32,471 nucleotides of DNA from Spirosomataceae bacterium. GTDB lineage: Bacteria > Bacteroidota > Bacteroidia > Cytophagales > Spirosomataceae. The stretch is taken from positions 1 through 32,471 of the forward strand of contig JALOLV010000001.1 of the NCBI GenBank assembly GCA_025455785.1, in the 5' to 3' direction. The position numbers and the translations under genes are program-made. Within the stretch, counting starts at the first letter, position 1. The number at the start of each line of letters is the position of its first letter. The notes beneath the pieces are model-generated. The model was not told the DNA's origin and did no database searches. It worked only from the letters and a program-made list of their open reading frames with translations. Below, in pieces: positions 1 to 9,985 of the stretch.

Positions 1-99
1 AAGTCATTCAAAAGAATAAAGGGTCTCTTTTAATTCGTTCATAATAAAAGCCTGTTTTCCTTAAAGGTTTTTCAATATCACTATGAAGATAAGAGGTAA
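1..99. repeat. Terminal direct repeat, first copy (identical to 32373-32471): circular-molecule overlap
   Basis: aagtcattcaaaagaataaagggtctc...agaggtaa is identical at both window ends, offset 32372. Confidence 0.95.
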
Positions 100-181
100 G
101 TATAATTTCTGTCCCATCATTGAGATAGATAATCGCTTTATTAAAAAAATGATGCGGAAAAATAGCCCAACCATCATCCAT
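8..181 (-). CDS. 57-aa ORF (MDDGWAIFPHHFFNKAIIYLNDGTEIILTSYLHSDIEKPLRKTGFYYERIKRDPLFF); probably the C-terminal half of a frameshifted gene with 202-486
   Basis: Read manually on the minus strand (below the ORF-track cutoff); frame is open upstream to the T4/A4 run at 205-208. Confidence 0.5.
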   Translation of the reverse strand: MDDGWAIFPHHFFNKAIIYLNDGTEIILTSYLHSDIEKPLRKTGFYYERIKRDPLFF

Positions 182-201
182 TGTTGCACTTTTAAATAGT
201 T

Positions 202-486
202 TTATTTTGTAAGATTAGCTTTATTAATTTCTCTTTTATTTCCATTTTGAACATAAACAATCAAACCAACATCGAATGAGGCGTTTGTTCGTTTGTTTAT
301 TGAAACATATCTGAAAATTACCCAAAGTGATATAAGTAATGTAATAATATAAAATGACCCAAAAATTAGAATTAGTAATAGACCTCCTCCTATGTAAGAT
401 AATAGAGCAACATAAAATATACAGAGGACGATTAATCTCACTATAATTTTACTAAAGTTTTTAAAATTACTTTGGCAGTCTATCAT
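202..486 (-). CDS. Small membrane protein (two hydrophobic segments), likely N-terminal part of a longer frameshifted protein
   Basis: Hydrophobic stretches; start overlaps the stop of the 483-1148 ORF (ATGA-type coupling). Confidence 0.55.
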   Translation of the reverse strand: MIDCQSNFKNFSKIIVRLIVLCIFYVALLSYIGGGLLLILIFGSFYIITLLISLWVIFRYVSINKRTNASFDVGLIVYVQNGNKREINKANLTK

Positions 487-1148
487 TGGTATTGACCAAT
501 TATTTCAATTTCTCCTACTATATTATTGTTAAACTCGTCTAACTCCTCTGATGGTATCCAATATTCATCAATATTCTTACCACCTACATTATGAATTTCA
601 TACTTTAACAAATGAACTTTCTTTACTTTAAATTTGGTCACATACCCAACTCCATAAGCGGGTACATTCCAATCTTGAGTTATTTTTGTTGCATATTCTT
701 CATTGAGTACTTGGTAAAAGAAGGGTTGTTGTGGCAATCTTGGGGGAAACATTTTGTAATTGGATTTAATAATCAAATCAAGCTCCTGTTGATTAACAGG
801 ACGATAAAGGTTCACATACTCCAATTCTGGATAATGTACAATATCTTCAATAATACTACTACCTAATCTTATTTGAGGAACTCCCCAAGTTAAATTCTCT
901 CCTATTCTGAACGAAGCACTCAAATCACTCGGAATTACAACAATAATAATTTGGGCTGTTTTTCCAACCGACAAGGATTGTTCAATTGTATTAACAAATT
1001 GAACAACTTGGCATGTAGATGCATCTAATATGTCTCGCCAAATATAAAACTGTGTATCAATCTGTATTAAATCCTTTATCATTGCAGTATTGGTCTCATC
1101 GTATGAGATTTTTACTTTAAACCAATACAAATCACTAAATTTTTTCAT
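483..1148 (-). CDS. 221-aa protein; C-terminal half resembles the widespread family often annotated 'ADP-ribosylation/crystallin J1' (LYRPV..EL.LI..S....FPPRLP.QP.FY.VLNEEYA..I..DWNVP..G.GYVTKF...GG....EYWIP.EEL.EFN..IVG.IE.I)
   Basis: Motif recognition in the translation; directly downstream of an orphan RHS tip. Confidence 0.55.
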   Translation of the reverse strand: MKKFSDLYWFKVKISYDETNTAMIKDLIQIDTQFYIWRDILDASTCQVVQFVNTIEQSLSVGKTAQIIIVVIPSDLSASFRIGENLTWGVPQIRLGSSIIEDIVHYPELEYVNLYRPVNQQELDLIIKSNYKMFPPRLPQQPFFYQVLNEEYATKITQDWNVPAYGVGYVTKFKVKKVHLLKYEIHNVGGKNIDEYWIPSEELDEFNNNIVGEIEIIGQYQ

Positions 1149-1149
1149 G

Positions 1150-2152
1150 CTATCTCTTTGTTATTGATACAACTATTTTTACTTGATTAAATGAGTTTAT
1201 ATTATTAGGGTAAACAATACCTGCCAAATGACCGTCTAAAATTTGTTGCTGCACAAGTCCGTAGGGTGTTATTACAGCAGTTGGCATAGTTATGGCAACA
1301 TTATAAGGACCTGATAGTGATTTTGAGTTCCAAAAGGCTAAACCATCGGGTGTCATCCAGAATTGCTTAGAATGGTCTAATGTATTAACACCAAAGCCAA
1401 AGTTTCCTCCTTTCCTCATAAAACTACTATATTCTGCTTCGCTCATATTTCGGTACATCGTTGTATATCTTATAGGCTTTTTTGAAGCATCTCCTTCTAC
1501 ACTTGTAGCAAGTGTTGCAAACCAACCAACAGTTCTAACAGCCCCTTTTCCTAATGTACCTAACCAATGCCCCCAAGGTATAGCAGAAGGTGGTGGTAGT
1601 CTCTTGAGTGCCGTTACAGATGCTGTAATATTCCATAAGAAAGGGTTTTGCTTACTGCCTTTTGGTGGGTCGCCCTGTGCCATTGCGGTTTCTGTATTGT
1701 GTAGTTGTAATTTAACCCCCCAATCTGCCAACCCAAACCCAATACCACCCATTACTCCGCCTGTTACAGCACCCCATAATGCTCCGCTTCCGTTTCCGCC
1801 GTTTAAAGCATCACTGATACCACCTGTTACACCCCCTGAAAATATACCATAGCCAATGCTTTGACCTAAGCCAACTTTAATGGGGTTTGGTGCTACTGCT
1901 CCAAAGTACCCACCAACTGCCCCAACAATACCAGGTTTTACAAAATCCCACATATTTTTGGGCATTGTACTCTTAATCATATGCTTGGCTGCTCCTGTAA
2001 ACAAGCCCACCATAAAGCCTATCATCACAGGGTTTCTACCGTCGGGGTCAATGTAGCTCAACGGGTTATTCATCATCCCAGCATACCCACTCAAAGAGTA
2101 ATTATCTACTGGGTCTATGCCATCAAAACGCCCTGTGTTTCCATCGTATTTT
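1150..2152 (-). pseudogene. Orphan RHS C-terminal tip (silent toxin cassette): KYDGNTGRFDGIDPVDNYSLSGYAGMMNNPLSYIDPDGRNPV + glycine-rich pre-toxin region + divergent CT
   Basis: Duplicates the RHS core/tip boundary of the 2784-9680 gene; in-frame TGA immediately upstream of KYDGN and no ATG before the homology (the ORF-track start is a TTG). Confidence 0.8.
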
Positions 2153-2160
2153 CAACTGGA

Positions 2161-2775
2161 TTATTTTTGTACTATCAGCGGTTTTATAAAGATTTCAGTA
2201 GTATACGGCATAAAATCGCCGACTATATTTTTATAAAATTCATCTTGAACCCTTTTTCTCTTTGCTACAATTTTTCCATTACCACTGTAATCAATACTTT
2301 TAAACGTAACTATATATGGACATCCTTTTTTGAAGTTTGAAACCAAATATTTATGGGATATTTCACTGTGTTTAGGAAGTAGAATAAACAGTTGATTCAA
2401 AAAAGATTCAAAACCATCCGATTGTTCACGTGCTAATAATGTATCTCTTTTCGAGAAACCATCAAAACCATTTTTCTTGTAGATTTCATTTAGACTTAAA
2501 TACAAACTTGATTGAATTTCTTTGTTTTGGTAGCCATCGACTTTTACGAGATTAAAATTAAGACAGTCATTGTTATAACAGTTGTTACTGTCTGTGTTTT
2601 TAGTACATCCCTCAATAATTTTATATGTGATAAAATAATTATTATTACTCTGATTGTTTAATGTAAGTGTTAACATATCTTCATTAGAATTATATTGAAG
2701 AGAACCTATAACTTTCGCTTGTTTTTCACAAGAAAAGAGAAAAGTTAGAAACATCGTCGATAGTATCTTTTTCAT
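2161..2775 (-). CDS. Putative lipoprotein, candidate immunity protein for the RHS tip
   Basis: Signal peptide with lipobox-like MKKILSTMFLTFLFSC|EK; starts 9 bp after the RHS stop. Confidence 0.6.
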   Translation of the reverse strand: MKKILSTMFLTFLFSCEKQAKVIGSLQYNSNEDMLTLTLNNQSNNNYFITYKIIEGCTKNTDSNNCYNNDCLNFNLVKVDGYQNKEIQSSLYLSLNEIYKKNGFDGFSKRDTLLAREQSDGFESFLNQLFILLPKHSEISHKYLVSNFKKGCPYIVTFKSIDYSGNGKIVAKRKRVQDEFYKNIVGDFMPYTTEIFIKPLIVQK

Positions 2776-2783
2776 AAAAATAT

Positions 2784-5700
2784 TTATTTTGGGAAGATTA
2801 TTATTCGTGCTAACTGTTTGATAGGATTTAAAAGGGATGCTTCAGCTCGTGTACCTAAAAAATTAGTTGCTTGAGATGGAAAATTAGCAAGTTGCCATTT
2901 ATTAATCTTGATTAAATCGAGAGTCATTCCTTGTATTGCAACATGCCCCTCAGTATCAAGTAAGCCTGATAGTGCTTTCTCAGAAGCCTCGGACGAAAGA
3001 CCAAGGTTATTGTGTATAACATGTCCCATTTCATGAGTCATTGTATATGCTAATAATTCTTTTGATGCAAAAGATGCCTTTGAAAAGAATATGCTTTGTT
3101 TAGAGCCACCCTTCCAAACCCTGTAATAAGTAACAGCAAGAACATCATCACCTTTAGAATTAGTAAATGAACCTCTTGAATTTACCTTATAGCTTTTTGG
3201 CATCCAATCTTTTGAGATATTAGAAACACCTTTGACATCTGAAAAATTTAAGTCTTTCATTTCTTTTAAATATTCGTTTGTATAAGGAGCTTCTTCACCA
3301 CCTTTTATTGCTGGGACTTCAGATGCAAGCAATAAATGAGGCTCTCTATATCCCGTCCAAATATTTGCCCCTAATTTATCGGCTTGCAACCCTCCTGAAA
3401 TACCGCCAAAAATACTGCCACCAATGGCACCCATTAATGCTCCTCTACCAATATTATTACCATTTAATGCTGCTCCCAAAGTTCCTGTGATAGCTCCGCT
3501 TCCTGCACCGTATGCCATACCGGGTAGAATACCTATTGGAGCATAAAACCCTAATATTCCCCCAACCGCTCCTGTGATAGCCCCCTTTCCAAAACCACCC
3601 CAGTAGCTTTTGCCCTTTCCTACGCTTAATGTGCCACTTATATGTCCACCCATGAAAGCACCGATTGCCATCGCTATTAGTACAGGGTTTCTACCATCTG
3701 GGTCAATATAACTCAGAGGGTTATTCATCATCCCGGCATACCCACTCAAAGCGTAATTATCTACTGGGTCTATGCCATCAAAACGCCCTGTGTTTGCATC
3801 GTATCCTCTCGCATGAAAATCATAAGAATTGTACCCAAAAGCATCAATGTATTCTTGGCTCTGGTAAAGCCATTGCCAAGAGCTATCCACCCCGATTCCT
3901 TCCAAAAGCGTTCCGAATGGGCTATAATGGTTTTCTTGGGCAATGTAAACAGAATCATTGAGTTTTTCAAAGATAACCCTTGTATTACCCAGATGGTCGT
4001 TGATAAAATACTGATAATGAGAACCTAATGTGTCAAATCTAATTTTGCCTTCATCGTGCAGGGCGGCTGTGAGGGTATCATTACGGTATAGTAAACTACC
4101 AACATAGTCTGTTCGGATGGTGCTACTCCCATTCACAATCTTTTGGTAGAGCTTCTGCCCATCGGCAGTATAAACGTTCTCAATGTACTTATCGGTATCA
4201 AAGAAAATATGGCTTGGTAGCCCTAAATAGTTATAACGAATACTATCTATACCTTTGTTGGCATCTGTTTTTAGGCTACCATCGGGGTAGTAAGTATAAG
4301 CCCCTACTCCACCCGTTAGAGCTTCTTTAAAGCCGATATTATCGTTGGCGGCATCGGTAAGACCTGTCAATTGGTTTTGATAGGTGGGGTATATATAACT
4401 TAAACTGTCAATCCGTTGCCAATTATTAGTAGATTCTAAGCCAAATCGGTTGAGTTTCTCTATATTACCGTTGGCATCATAAGCTACATTTTCATCATAT
4501 TTCTCATTCGTTTTACCTTTAAAAGCTGCTTTGGTGTAGCGTTGCGATTTATCATAGTCATACGTAAAGCTCCGCAAAGTAGTATCTCGGCTTGTTTTCC
4601 ATGATTGTTTACTTAGGTTTCCATCAAAATATCTACCGTCTTCAAAATAATCAAGTTTCATTGAGAATACTTTGCTACTATCCAGTTTACCCGCAGGAGT
4701 CAGGTTAATACCTCTGAGATTGCCCCTTATATTGTAGCTGTAATCAACCTTTTGTATGCCGCTACCGATAAAAGCAAGGTAGTTGGTATCGGGCAAAATG
4801 GTTGTGCCAGGTTTGAGCAAAATGTATTTTTTGGCCACATCAATCACCCGATTATTCAAGGTCTCATTTTGCCTGATGATACTGTCTTTTTGGGCTTCGT
4901 TGAGATTTTTCCTAATCATCCTCCCAATTTCGTCATATTCATAGGTTGCCAGTAGCTCGGGCGAATGACCTGTAAAATAGTGTATTGCTTGGGTTTTACG
5001 TCCTACATGGTCGTATTGATAGGTCGTTTTGCTTTCAATTTCTGAAGAATACGGAATACTGCCCGTTGGTTTGCGATACAGCGTTCGCTCTTCTAATAAC
5101 TGACCTATAAAATCAAATACAAAATCATTCTGGTTAATATCTCCAAAGCGGTTTTCGGCTTGTGATTGTATCAATCGGTTTTGGTCATCGTAGTACATGG
5201 CGGTACGTAACCATGCTTGGGTATCTAATCGCCGAACTTGATTCCCCGTTTGGAGCCCCTTCACATTGCCATATTTGACACCTCTGTAAGGTACAAAATT
5301 TAATGTATCGGCAGGTTTCCATGAGTAATCATCATAGTAGTTTACGACCATCACATCTGGTTCTATAACGGGTATAGAACTCGGGAAACTACGATTGGTA
5401 TATCCCAGTATTCCGCCTGTGGGCGTAGTTTCTTCATATTGTTTTATTAGTGTGAGTGTATCAAATGTAGCTTGTAATGTGGCTCTGGTACTGTTATTGG
5501 GTAGTATTCCTGCCAGAGCCATTCTGCCATAAGCATCGTATTTACTAAATCTCCATTGGTTATTGGTTCTGATTCTGGCATCCTGCTCTAAAACGATTTG
5601 CCCTAAACGATTATAAACTACATAGCTCCAACCTGCATCCGGTGTGTGTTTTTCGATTATTCGATTTCGTTTATCATATTTCATCATATATACACCCACC

Positions 5701-8700
5701 AAATAACTACTTGAAGCGATATTGGTATTGTCGGGTATCACTCCATACATTTTCGGAGGAATGATTAGAGCTAAACGACCTAAATAGTCGTAAACGTAAG
5801 TTGTGATTAGATAATGACTTGTTGATGTACCATCACCTGTAAATTGCACATGTTTTTCAAGGATTCTACCATCTTTGTCGCTGTAACTTATAACAGCTTG
5901 CTGTTGCTCATCAATACCTACGGTTTTTAGAATCTGATTGCCTGAATATGTATTGATATTGAGATTACCGTTATAATCTAATTCATATTTGGCAATTCCA
6001 AAATTGCCTGTTTCAAACTTTTGTTCGGTCTCTCGATTAGGTCTAAACGCTGCTCCTACGCCGATACCCTTAAATGCCCTACTTAATGGTGAGTTTTCGT
6101 ATTGTGTTACTTCGGAGTAAGGAGCTGTGTCGTTATAAAAAGTTTGAGCCAACGATTGACTACCCGATTGGAAATTCCCCGTTGCAATTGGGCTAACGAC
6201 TGGTAAAATATTCTTTTGAGGGCGACCAAAGGTATCGTATTCGGGTGTACTACTCAGCAAATCTTTAGCTTTTGGCGATGCTTTGTAGGCAACAGATTGT
6301 AATGTACGCCCGCTACCGTCACTGTAAGATACAGAAGTACTAACTTTTTGATAGTCTTGATAGACATTTCGGGTACTATCTCTTGGGCTTCTGACAACAA
6401 CCCTATTTTTTGTAGTATCAGTATTGAATGTGCCTGATGTATTGATTAGATTTTGTTTGAAATAAGGGTATTCATAGTGGGATAGAATATAACCATCCTT
6501 GTCGGTTATTTGCTTTAATTGCCCGACTTTATGTAACTCACTATCAGTATAATATTTGTAATTAATGGCTAATTTATTCGGGCTTATTTGTTTAGACAAA
6601 CCAAAAATTTTGGTTTCATATTCATATTGGGTTGTATCAATGACTACACCACCAATATTATTGATACTCCTTATAGGTAAAACCCCTGCGGTATCGTAAT
6701 CTGTACCATTAATTGAAGCCCCAAAGCCTTTTACCTTTTTTGAAAATCCTTTGTTGTTGTAGTCTTGATATTCTACGATTGGATAAAAATTGGTGTCTCG
6801 AACCAGCGAATCATCACTCACTCGATTATAGATAACATCACTAAATATTGCCTCTCCAATATTATTTAATGCGAACGACTCTTTTAGAAAGTAGCCAAAT
6901 TGGCTATTTGTGGTTACATTTAAGCTATCATAACGATTAAATGCTGCTTGTGCCACTCGTGTACCATTTTTACTGACTATTTCGATGGTAGGAGTTAATA
7001 TGTGTCGCCGTTGCATTTCATAAATGGCTCGGGCTTGTGTGCCTAATCGGGGAACATGGATAAAGTATTCGGTGGTATCACAATTATAAGGAGTACCATA
7101 CTCAGGGTCATAACAAATGCGAGGTATTAGAACTGTATCTAAACCAAAATTAAAATCTGCAATATATTTTGTTAAACTACTTAGTTGGTGGTTTTGCCCG
7201 TCACTACTCTCAATTTTTACAAGGAAATTATGTTGCCCAGGGTATGTATTGTGGTATCCTGATAATATTTCATCTTTGTATGTAAACTCTTGTATTGTTG
7301 TGATAGGGTTAGTACCATTTTGAGAAAACACTTTACTGGTTTGTTTTTCTAAGTGATACCGTTTAAATAATTGACTGTACTCTTCTAAGAAAACACCTCC
7401 ACAACAAGAAGCATAGCCCAAGTTATAACCGTTTACTTTAAAGACCTTACTTGAAAATGTATTATCAACAGAATTGCCTTGTAAGGTCGTGTACGCAAAT
7501 GTCTGAACGGATAAAGTATCCCCATTTTGATTTAATATTTCGGTTCTAATGGGGTTTCCACTCTTAAAATCATGGTAAACAATTACCCCCTCTTTTATTC
7601 TCTCAGGTTGATAGTAGTATGTCGTATCACATATCTGATTAGGATATTCTCCCGTACAATTAACAACGATTCTTTCAGTAGTTATTTCTGTTGTATCATG
7701 GTCAAACGTGTAGATAGTTTTACCTAACGTATTATCTATATTATTTTTTATTTGCTCAACCACTCTGGTATATCCCACAACTGGTCGTCCTATTTCCGCA
7801 AATAATCGGTCATAAATACCTGAATTAGCACCTATTGCTGCAAAGTTATTTTTGAAACGATAAATGGGCTTCATACTAAGAAAACCAGACGGACGGGTAT
7901 CGGGTAATACGTAGCTGTAAGACTTGATGGTTTCGATGCCAGAAATCAAATCTTTGTTTTTTATTTCTTTAATTCTCGCTCCACCAATTGGCTTATATGT
8001 ACCATTGCTATTTTTATAATTACGAGCTTCGTGTAGCTCATAAATAAACTTTGTATAACTACCAGTAGAAACGACTACACTATCTAAACTACCATAAAAT
8101 GCAAAATCTATATTTGTTTCTCTATTACTTGTATTAGGAGTACAGCCAGAAAAGAATGAGTCTCTCGGGATTAGCCCTGTTAGAAAACGATTGCCTGTTG
8201 AGCCATTTGGAAATCCCCAATGGTCTATTCCGTAGTTTAATCTACTTTTGCCATTAAATGTAGGAGAATCACCATTGTACCTAAACCGATAAGTGGTTTT
8301 ATCTGGGAAAGTTACTTTTTCTAACCGTAGTCGTTTTGTATGAGAATAGCCTACATCATCGTGAGTATATCCGCTTGGTAGGTCGTCCTCAAAGCCTGTA
8401 AAATGACCGTAGTCAAACTGGTATTTTAGAGTATCAGTGGGATTTACCTTGTCCATTACTGTCATTTCAACCAATTTTTTTGCATTAGATTGGCTGGTTG
8501 GGTTTTCATCCCAAGAATCAAGGTCTAATCTTGGAGGGGCGTTAATATAACAAATTTCGTTTCCTGATTCTGTTTCAAAACATTCTCTGAATCTTCGGTT
8601 GAACTCAACCTTTTTATGGTCTGTTGTGATACTGCCCAATGAAGCCCCCTCAACGTAAACCTTATTGATACGTTTATCTACTTGTGCTGGGGTTGGGCAT

Positions 8701-9680
8701 ACCCCAGATGATTGGCTTTCTGCTAATTTAAAAAATGAGTATTGGACTACATCGTATGTAAAGTTTATCTCTTGCCCATAAGGTGTGATGATTTTTCGTA
8801 GATACCAAGCTGATGTTACTGATTCATTTTTCCAAAAATGATTCCATCGGCTTGCACCTGGATAAATATTTTCATCTTGTGCTGTTTTGACATCTACCTC
8901 TGTACTTTTTTCATAAGCCCCATCACCAAAAACATATTTTGTTCCATCGGGCATCAAAACATCAAACCTTGTGAATTTTCCTACATCTGTTGTTCCATCA
9001 AATTCAAAAATGGGTATTATCTCAATATCTGTATCGGGGAAAAATATAAACTTTGATACTCCTGAATATTTATACATAAATTTATAGGACTGACCATTGA
9101 TATTCATGTAAAAAACATCGGGTTCTGTATCATCATCTACGGTGCTTAAACCTGTATAGCCATACCAATAATACCCTTTTCTTTCATAACTACTCGACCA
9201 CGTATTAATATCAAACTTACCCTCGTCTGGAATCCCCCTTACTTGTCGGGTAATCATACCCCCAGCCATTAAAGACCAATTCATTCCACTCCATGAAGCA
9301 ACCTCGTGTAATTTCATACCAGAGGCATTGTAATTTAAAGCAATTGGTACATTCAATGCACCTTCTTGCAAATTATAGAGTGGTAATGGAACGATGGCAG
9401 TACCAGTAAATTGATTTACTGCAATATCTTTAAAGCGATTTATGTCTGCGGCTTCTGGAGGGGCTGCTGGTGCAATTCCCGAGGGTAGGTTTCCAAAAGA
9501 AGAGATAGTAGGAATACCCAGATTTGTAGGTTTGTTAGATTCAAATTGTTTGAGTTCTTCGGGTGTAAAAGTCCGAACTGGTGGATAACCGTGATTTGCG
9601 ACCTTAACTGAGATAACTTGCTGTGCAAAAGTAATAAGGTTTACCAAGACTAAAATTAACAGTAAAATTACTTTTTTCAT
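2784..9680 (-). CDS. Large secreted RHS-repeat protein with RHS-associated core and a metallopeptidase-like C-terminal tip (MTHEMGHVIHNN)
   Basis: Signal peptide MKKVILLLILVLVNLITFAQQ; many YDxxGRxxxxxx repeats; core motif DHLGNTRV...YSPFG...GYNSYDFHARGYDANTGRFDGIDP; HExxH in the variable tip. Confidence 0.92.
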   Translation of the reverse strand: MKKVILLLILVLVNLITFAQQVISVKVANHGYPPVRTFTPEELKQFESNKPTNLGIPTISSFGNLPSGIAPAAPPEAADINRFKDIAVNQFTGTAIVPLPLYNLQEGALNVPIALNYNASGMKLHEVASWSGMNWSLMAGGMITRQVRGIPDEGKFDINTWSSSYERKGYYWYGYTGLSTVDDDTEPDVFYMNINGQSYKFMYKYSGVSKFIFFPDTDIEIIPIFEFDGTTDVGKFTRFDVLMPDGTKYVFGDGAYEKSTEVDVKTAQDENIYPGASRWNHFWKNESVTSAWYLRKIITPYGQEINFTYDVVQYSFFKLAESQSSGVCPTPAQVDKRINKVYVEGASLGSITTDHKKVEFNRRFRECFETESGNEICYINAPPRLDLDSWDENPTSQSNAKKLVEMTVMDKVNPTDTLKYQFDYGHFTGFEDDLPSGYTHDDVGYSHTKRLRLEKVTFPDKTTYRFRYNGDSPTFNGKSRLNYGIDHWGFPNGSTGNRFLTGLIPRDSFFSGCTPNTSNRETNIDFAFYGSLDSVVVSTGSYTKFIYELHEARNYKNSNGTYKPIGGARIKEIKNKDLISGIETIKSYSYVLPDTRPSGFLSMKPIYRFKNNFAAIGANSGIYDRLFAEIGRPVVGYTRVVEQIKNNIDNTLGKTIYTFDHDTTEITTERIVVNCTGEYPNQICDTTYYYQPERIKEGVIVYHDFKSGNPIRTEILNQNGDTLSVQTFAYTTLQGNSVDNTFSSKVFKVNGYNLGYASCCGGVFLEEYSQLFKRYHLEKQTSKVFSQNGTNPITTIQEFTYKDEILSGYHNTYPGQHNFLVKIESSDGQNHQLSSLTKYIADFNFGLDTVLIPRICYDPEYGTPYNCDTTEYFIHVPRLGTQARAIYEMQRRHILTPTIEIVSKNGTRVAQAAFNRYDSLNVTTNSQFGYFLKESFALNNIGEAIFSDVIYNRVSDDSLVRDTNFYPIVEYQDYNNKGFSKKVKGFGASINGTDYDTAGVLPIRSINNIGGVVIDTTQYEYETKIFGLSKQISPNKLAINYKYYTDSELHKVGQLKQITDKDGYILSHYEYPYFKQNLINTSGTFNTDTTKNRVVVRSPRDSTRNVYQDYQKVSTSVSYSDGSGRTLQSVAYKASPKAKDLLSSTPEYDTFGRPQKNILPVVSPIATGNFQSGSQSLAQTFYNDTAPYSEVTQYENSPLSRAFKGIGVGAAFRPNRETEQKFETGNFGIAKYELDYNGNLNINTYSGNQILKTVGIDEQQQAVISYSDKDGRILEKHVQFTGDGTSTSHYLITTYVYDYLGRLALIIPPKMYGVIPDNTNIASSSYLVGVYMMKYDKRNRIIEKHTPDAGWSYVVYNRLGQIVLEQDARIRTNNQWRFSKYDAYGRMALAGILPNNSTRATLQATFDTLTLIKQYEETTPTGGILGYTNRSFPSSIPVIEPDVMVVNYYDDYSWKPADTLNFVPYRGVKYGNVKGLQTGNQVRRLDTQAWLRTAMYYDDQNRLIQSQAENRFGDINQNDFVFDFIGQLLEERTLYRKPTGSIPYSSEIESKTTYQYDHVGRKTQAIHYFTGHSPELLATYEYDEIGRMIRKNLNEAQKDSIIRQNETLNNRVIDVAKKYILLKPGTTILPDTNYLAFIGSGIQKVDYSYNIRGNLRGINLTPAGKLDSSKVFSMKLDYFEDGRYFDGNLSKQSWKTSRDTTLRSFTYDYDKSQRYTKAAFKGKTNEKYDENVAYDANGNIEKLNRFGLESTNNWQRIDSLSYIYPTYQNQLTGLTDAANDNIGFKEALTGGVGAYTYYPDGSLKTDANKGIDSIRYNYLGLPSHIFFDTDKYIENVYTADGQKLYQKIVNGSSTIRTDYVGSLLYRNDTLTAALHDEGKIRFDTLGSHYQYFINDHLGNTRVIFEKLNDSVYIAQENHYSPFGTLLEGIGVDSSWQWLYQSQEYIDAFGYNSYDFHARGYDANTGRFDGIDPVDNYALSGYAGMMNNPLSYIDPDGRNPVLIAMAIGAFMGGHISGTLSVGKGKSYWGGFGKGAITGAVGGILGFYAPIGILPGMAYGAGSGAITGTLGAALNGNNIGRGALMGAIGGSIFGGISGGLQADKLGANIWTGYREPHLLLASEVPAIKGGEEAPYTNEYLKEMKDLNFSDVKGVSNISKDWMPKSYKVNSRGSFTNSKGDDVLAVTYYRVWKGGSKQSIFFSKASFASKELLAYTMTHEMGHVIHNNLGLSSEASEKALSGLLDTEGHVAIQGMTLDLIKINKWQLANFPSQATNFLGTRAEASLLNPIKQLARIIIFPK

Positions 9681-9769
9681 AAGAAAATGGATTAAAGTTT
9701 GACATGTGTATTTGTATAGCGACTTTTTGGGTTCGGTGAAAATAAAAAGCGTGTCGTGTCTTCTACTTT

Positions 9770-9877
9770 GTTGCTCTGGGGGTCAAATCCCTTGTACGCA
9801 AAGTAAAGCCACGCCCACGCAAACCGTAGGCGTTTGCTTTAACTCTCCTGCGTACATTTTTTTGACCTTTGAGCAAC
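9770..9877. other. Structured intergenic element: nested inverted repeats (GTTGCTC/GAGCAAC, GGTCAAA/TTTGACC, TGTACGCA/TGCGTACA, GCAAAC/GTTTGC)
   Basis: Four nested arm pairs at 9770-9776/9871-9877, 9781-9787/9861-9867, 9793-9800/9849-9856, 9819-9824/9832-9837. Confidence 0.7.
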
Positions 9878-9985
9878 AGGACTGTTAAGCTAAACGCTAT
9901 GATAATTTTAGTGTGTGGCTATAAAATTGAGATGTAAATTACTCAATTAAGTAACACAATTCCAAAAGAATTTATTTTTCGGCAT

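Noticed and set aside
3278-9628. Short ORFs antisense to or out of frame with the RHS gene
   Set aside because: Lie inside a continuous 2298-aa coding frame with obvious RHS repeats.
9770-9877. Integron attC site
   Set aside because: Outer arms are GTTGCTC...GAGCAAC, the wrong polarity relative to the RYYYAAC...GTTRRRY attC pattern, and no tyrosine integron integrase is present.
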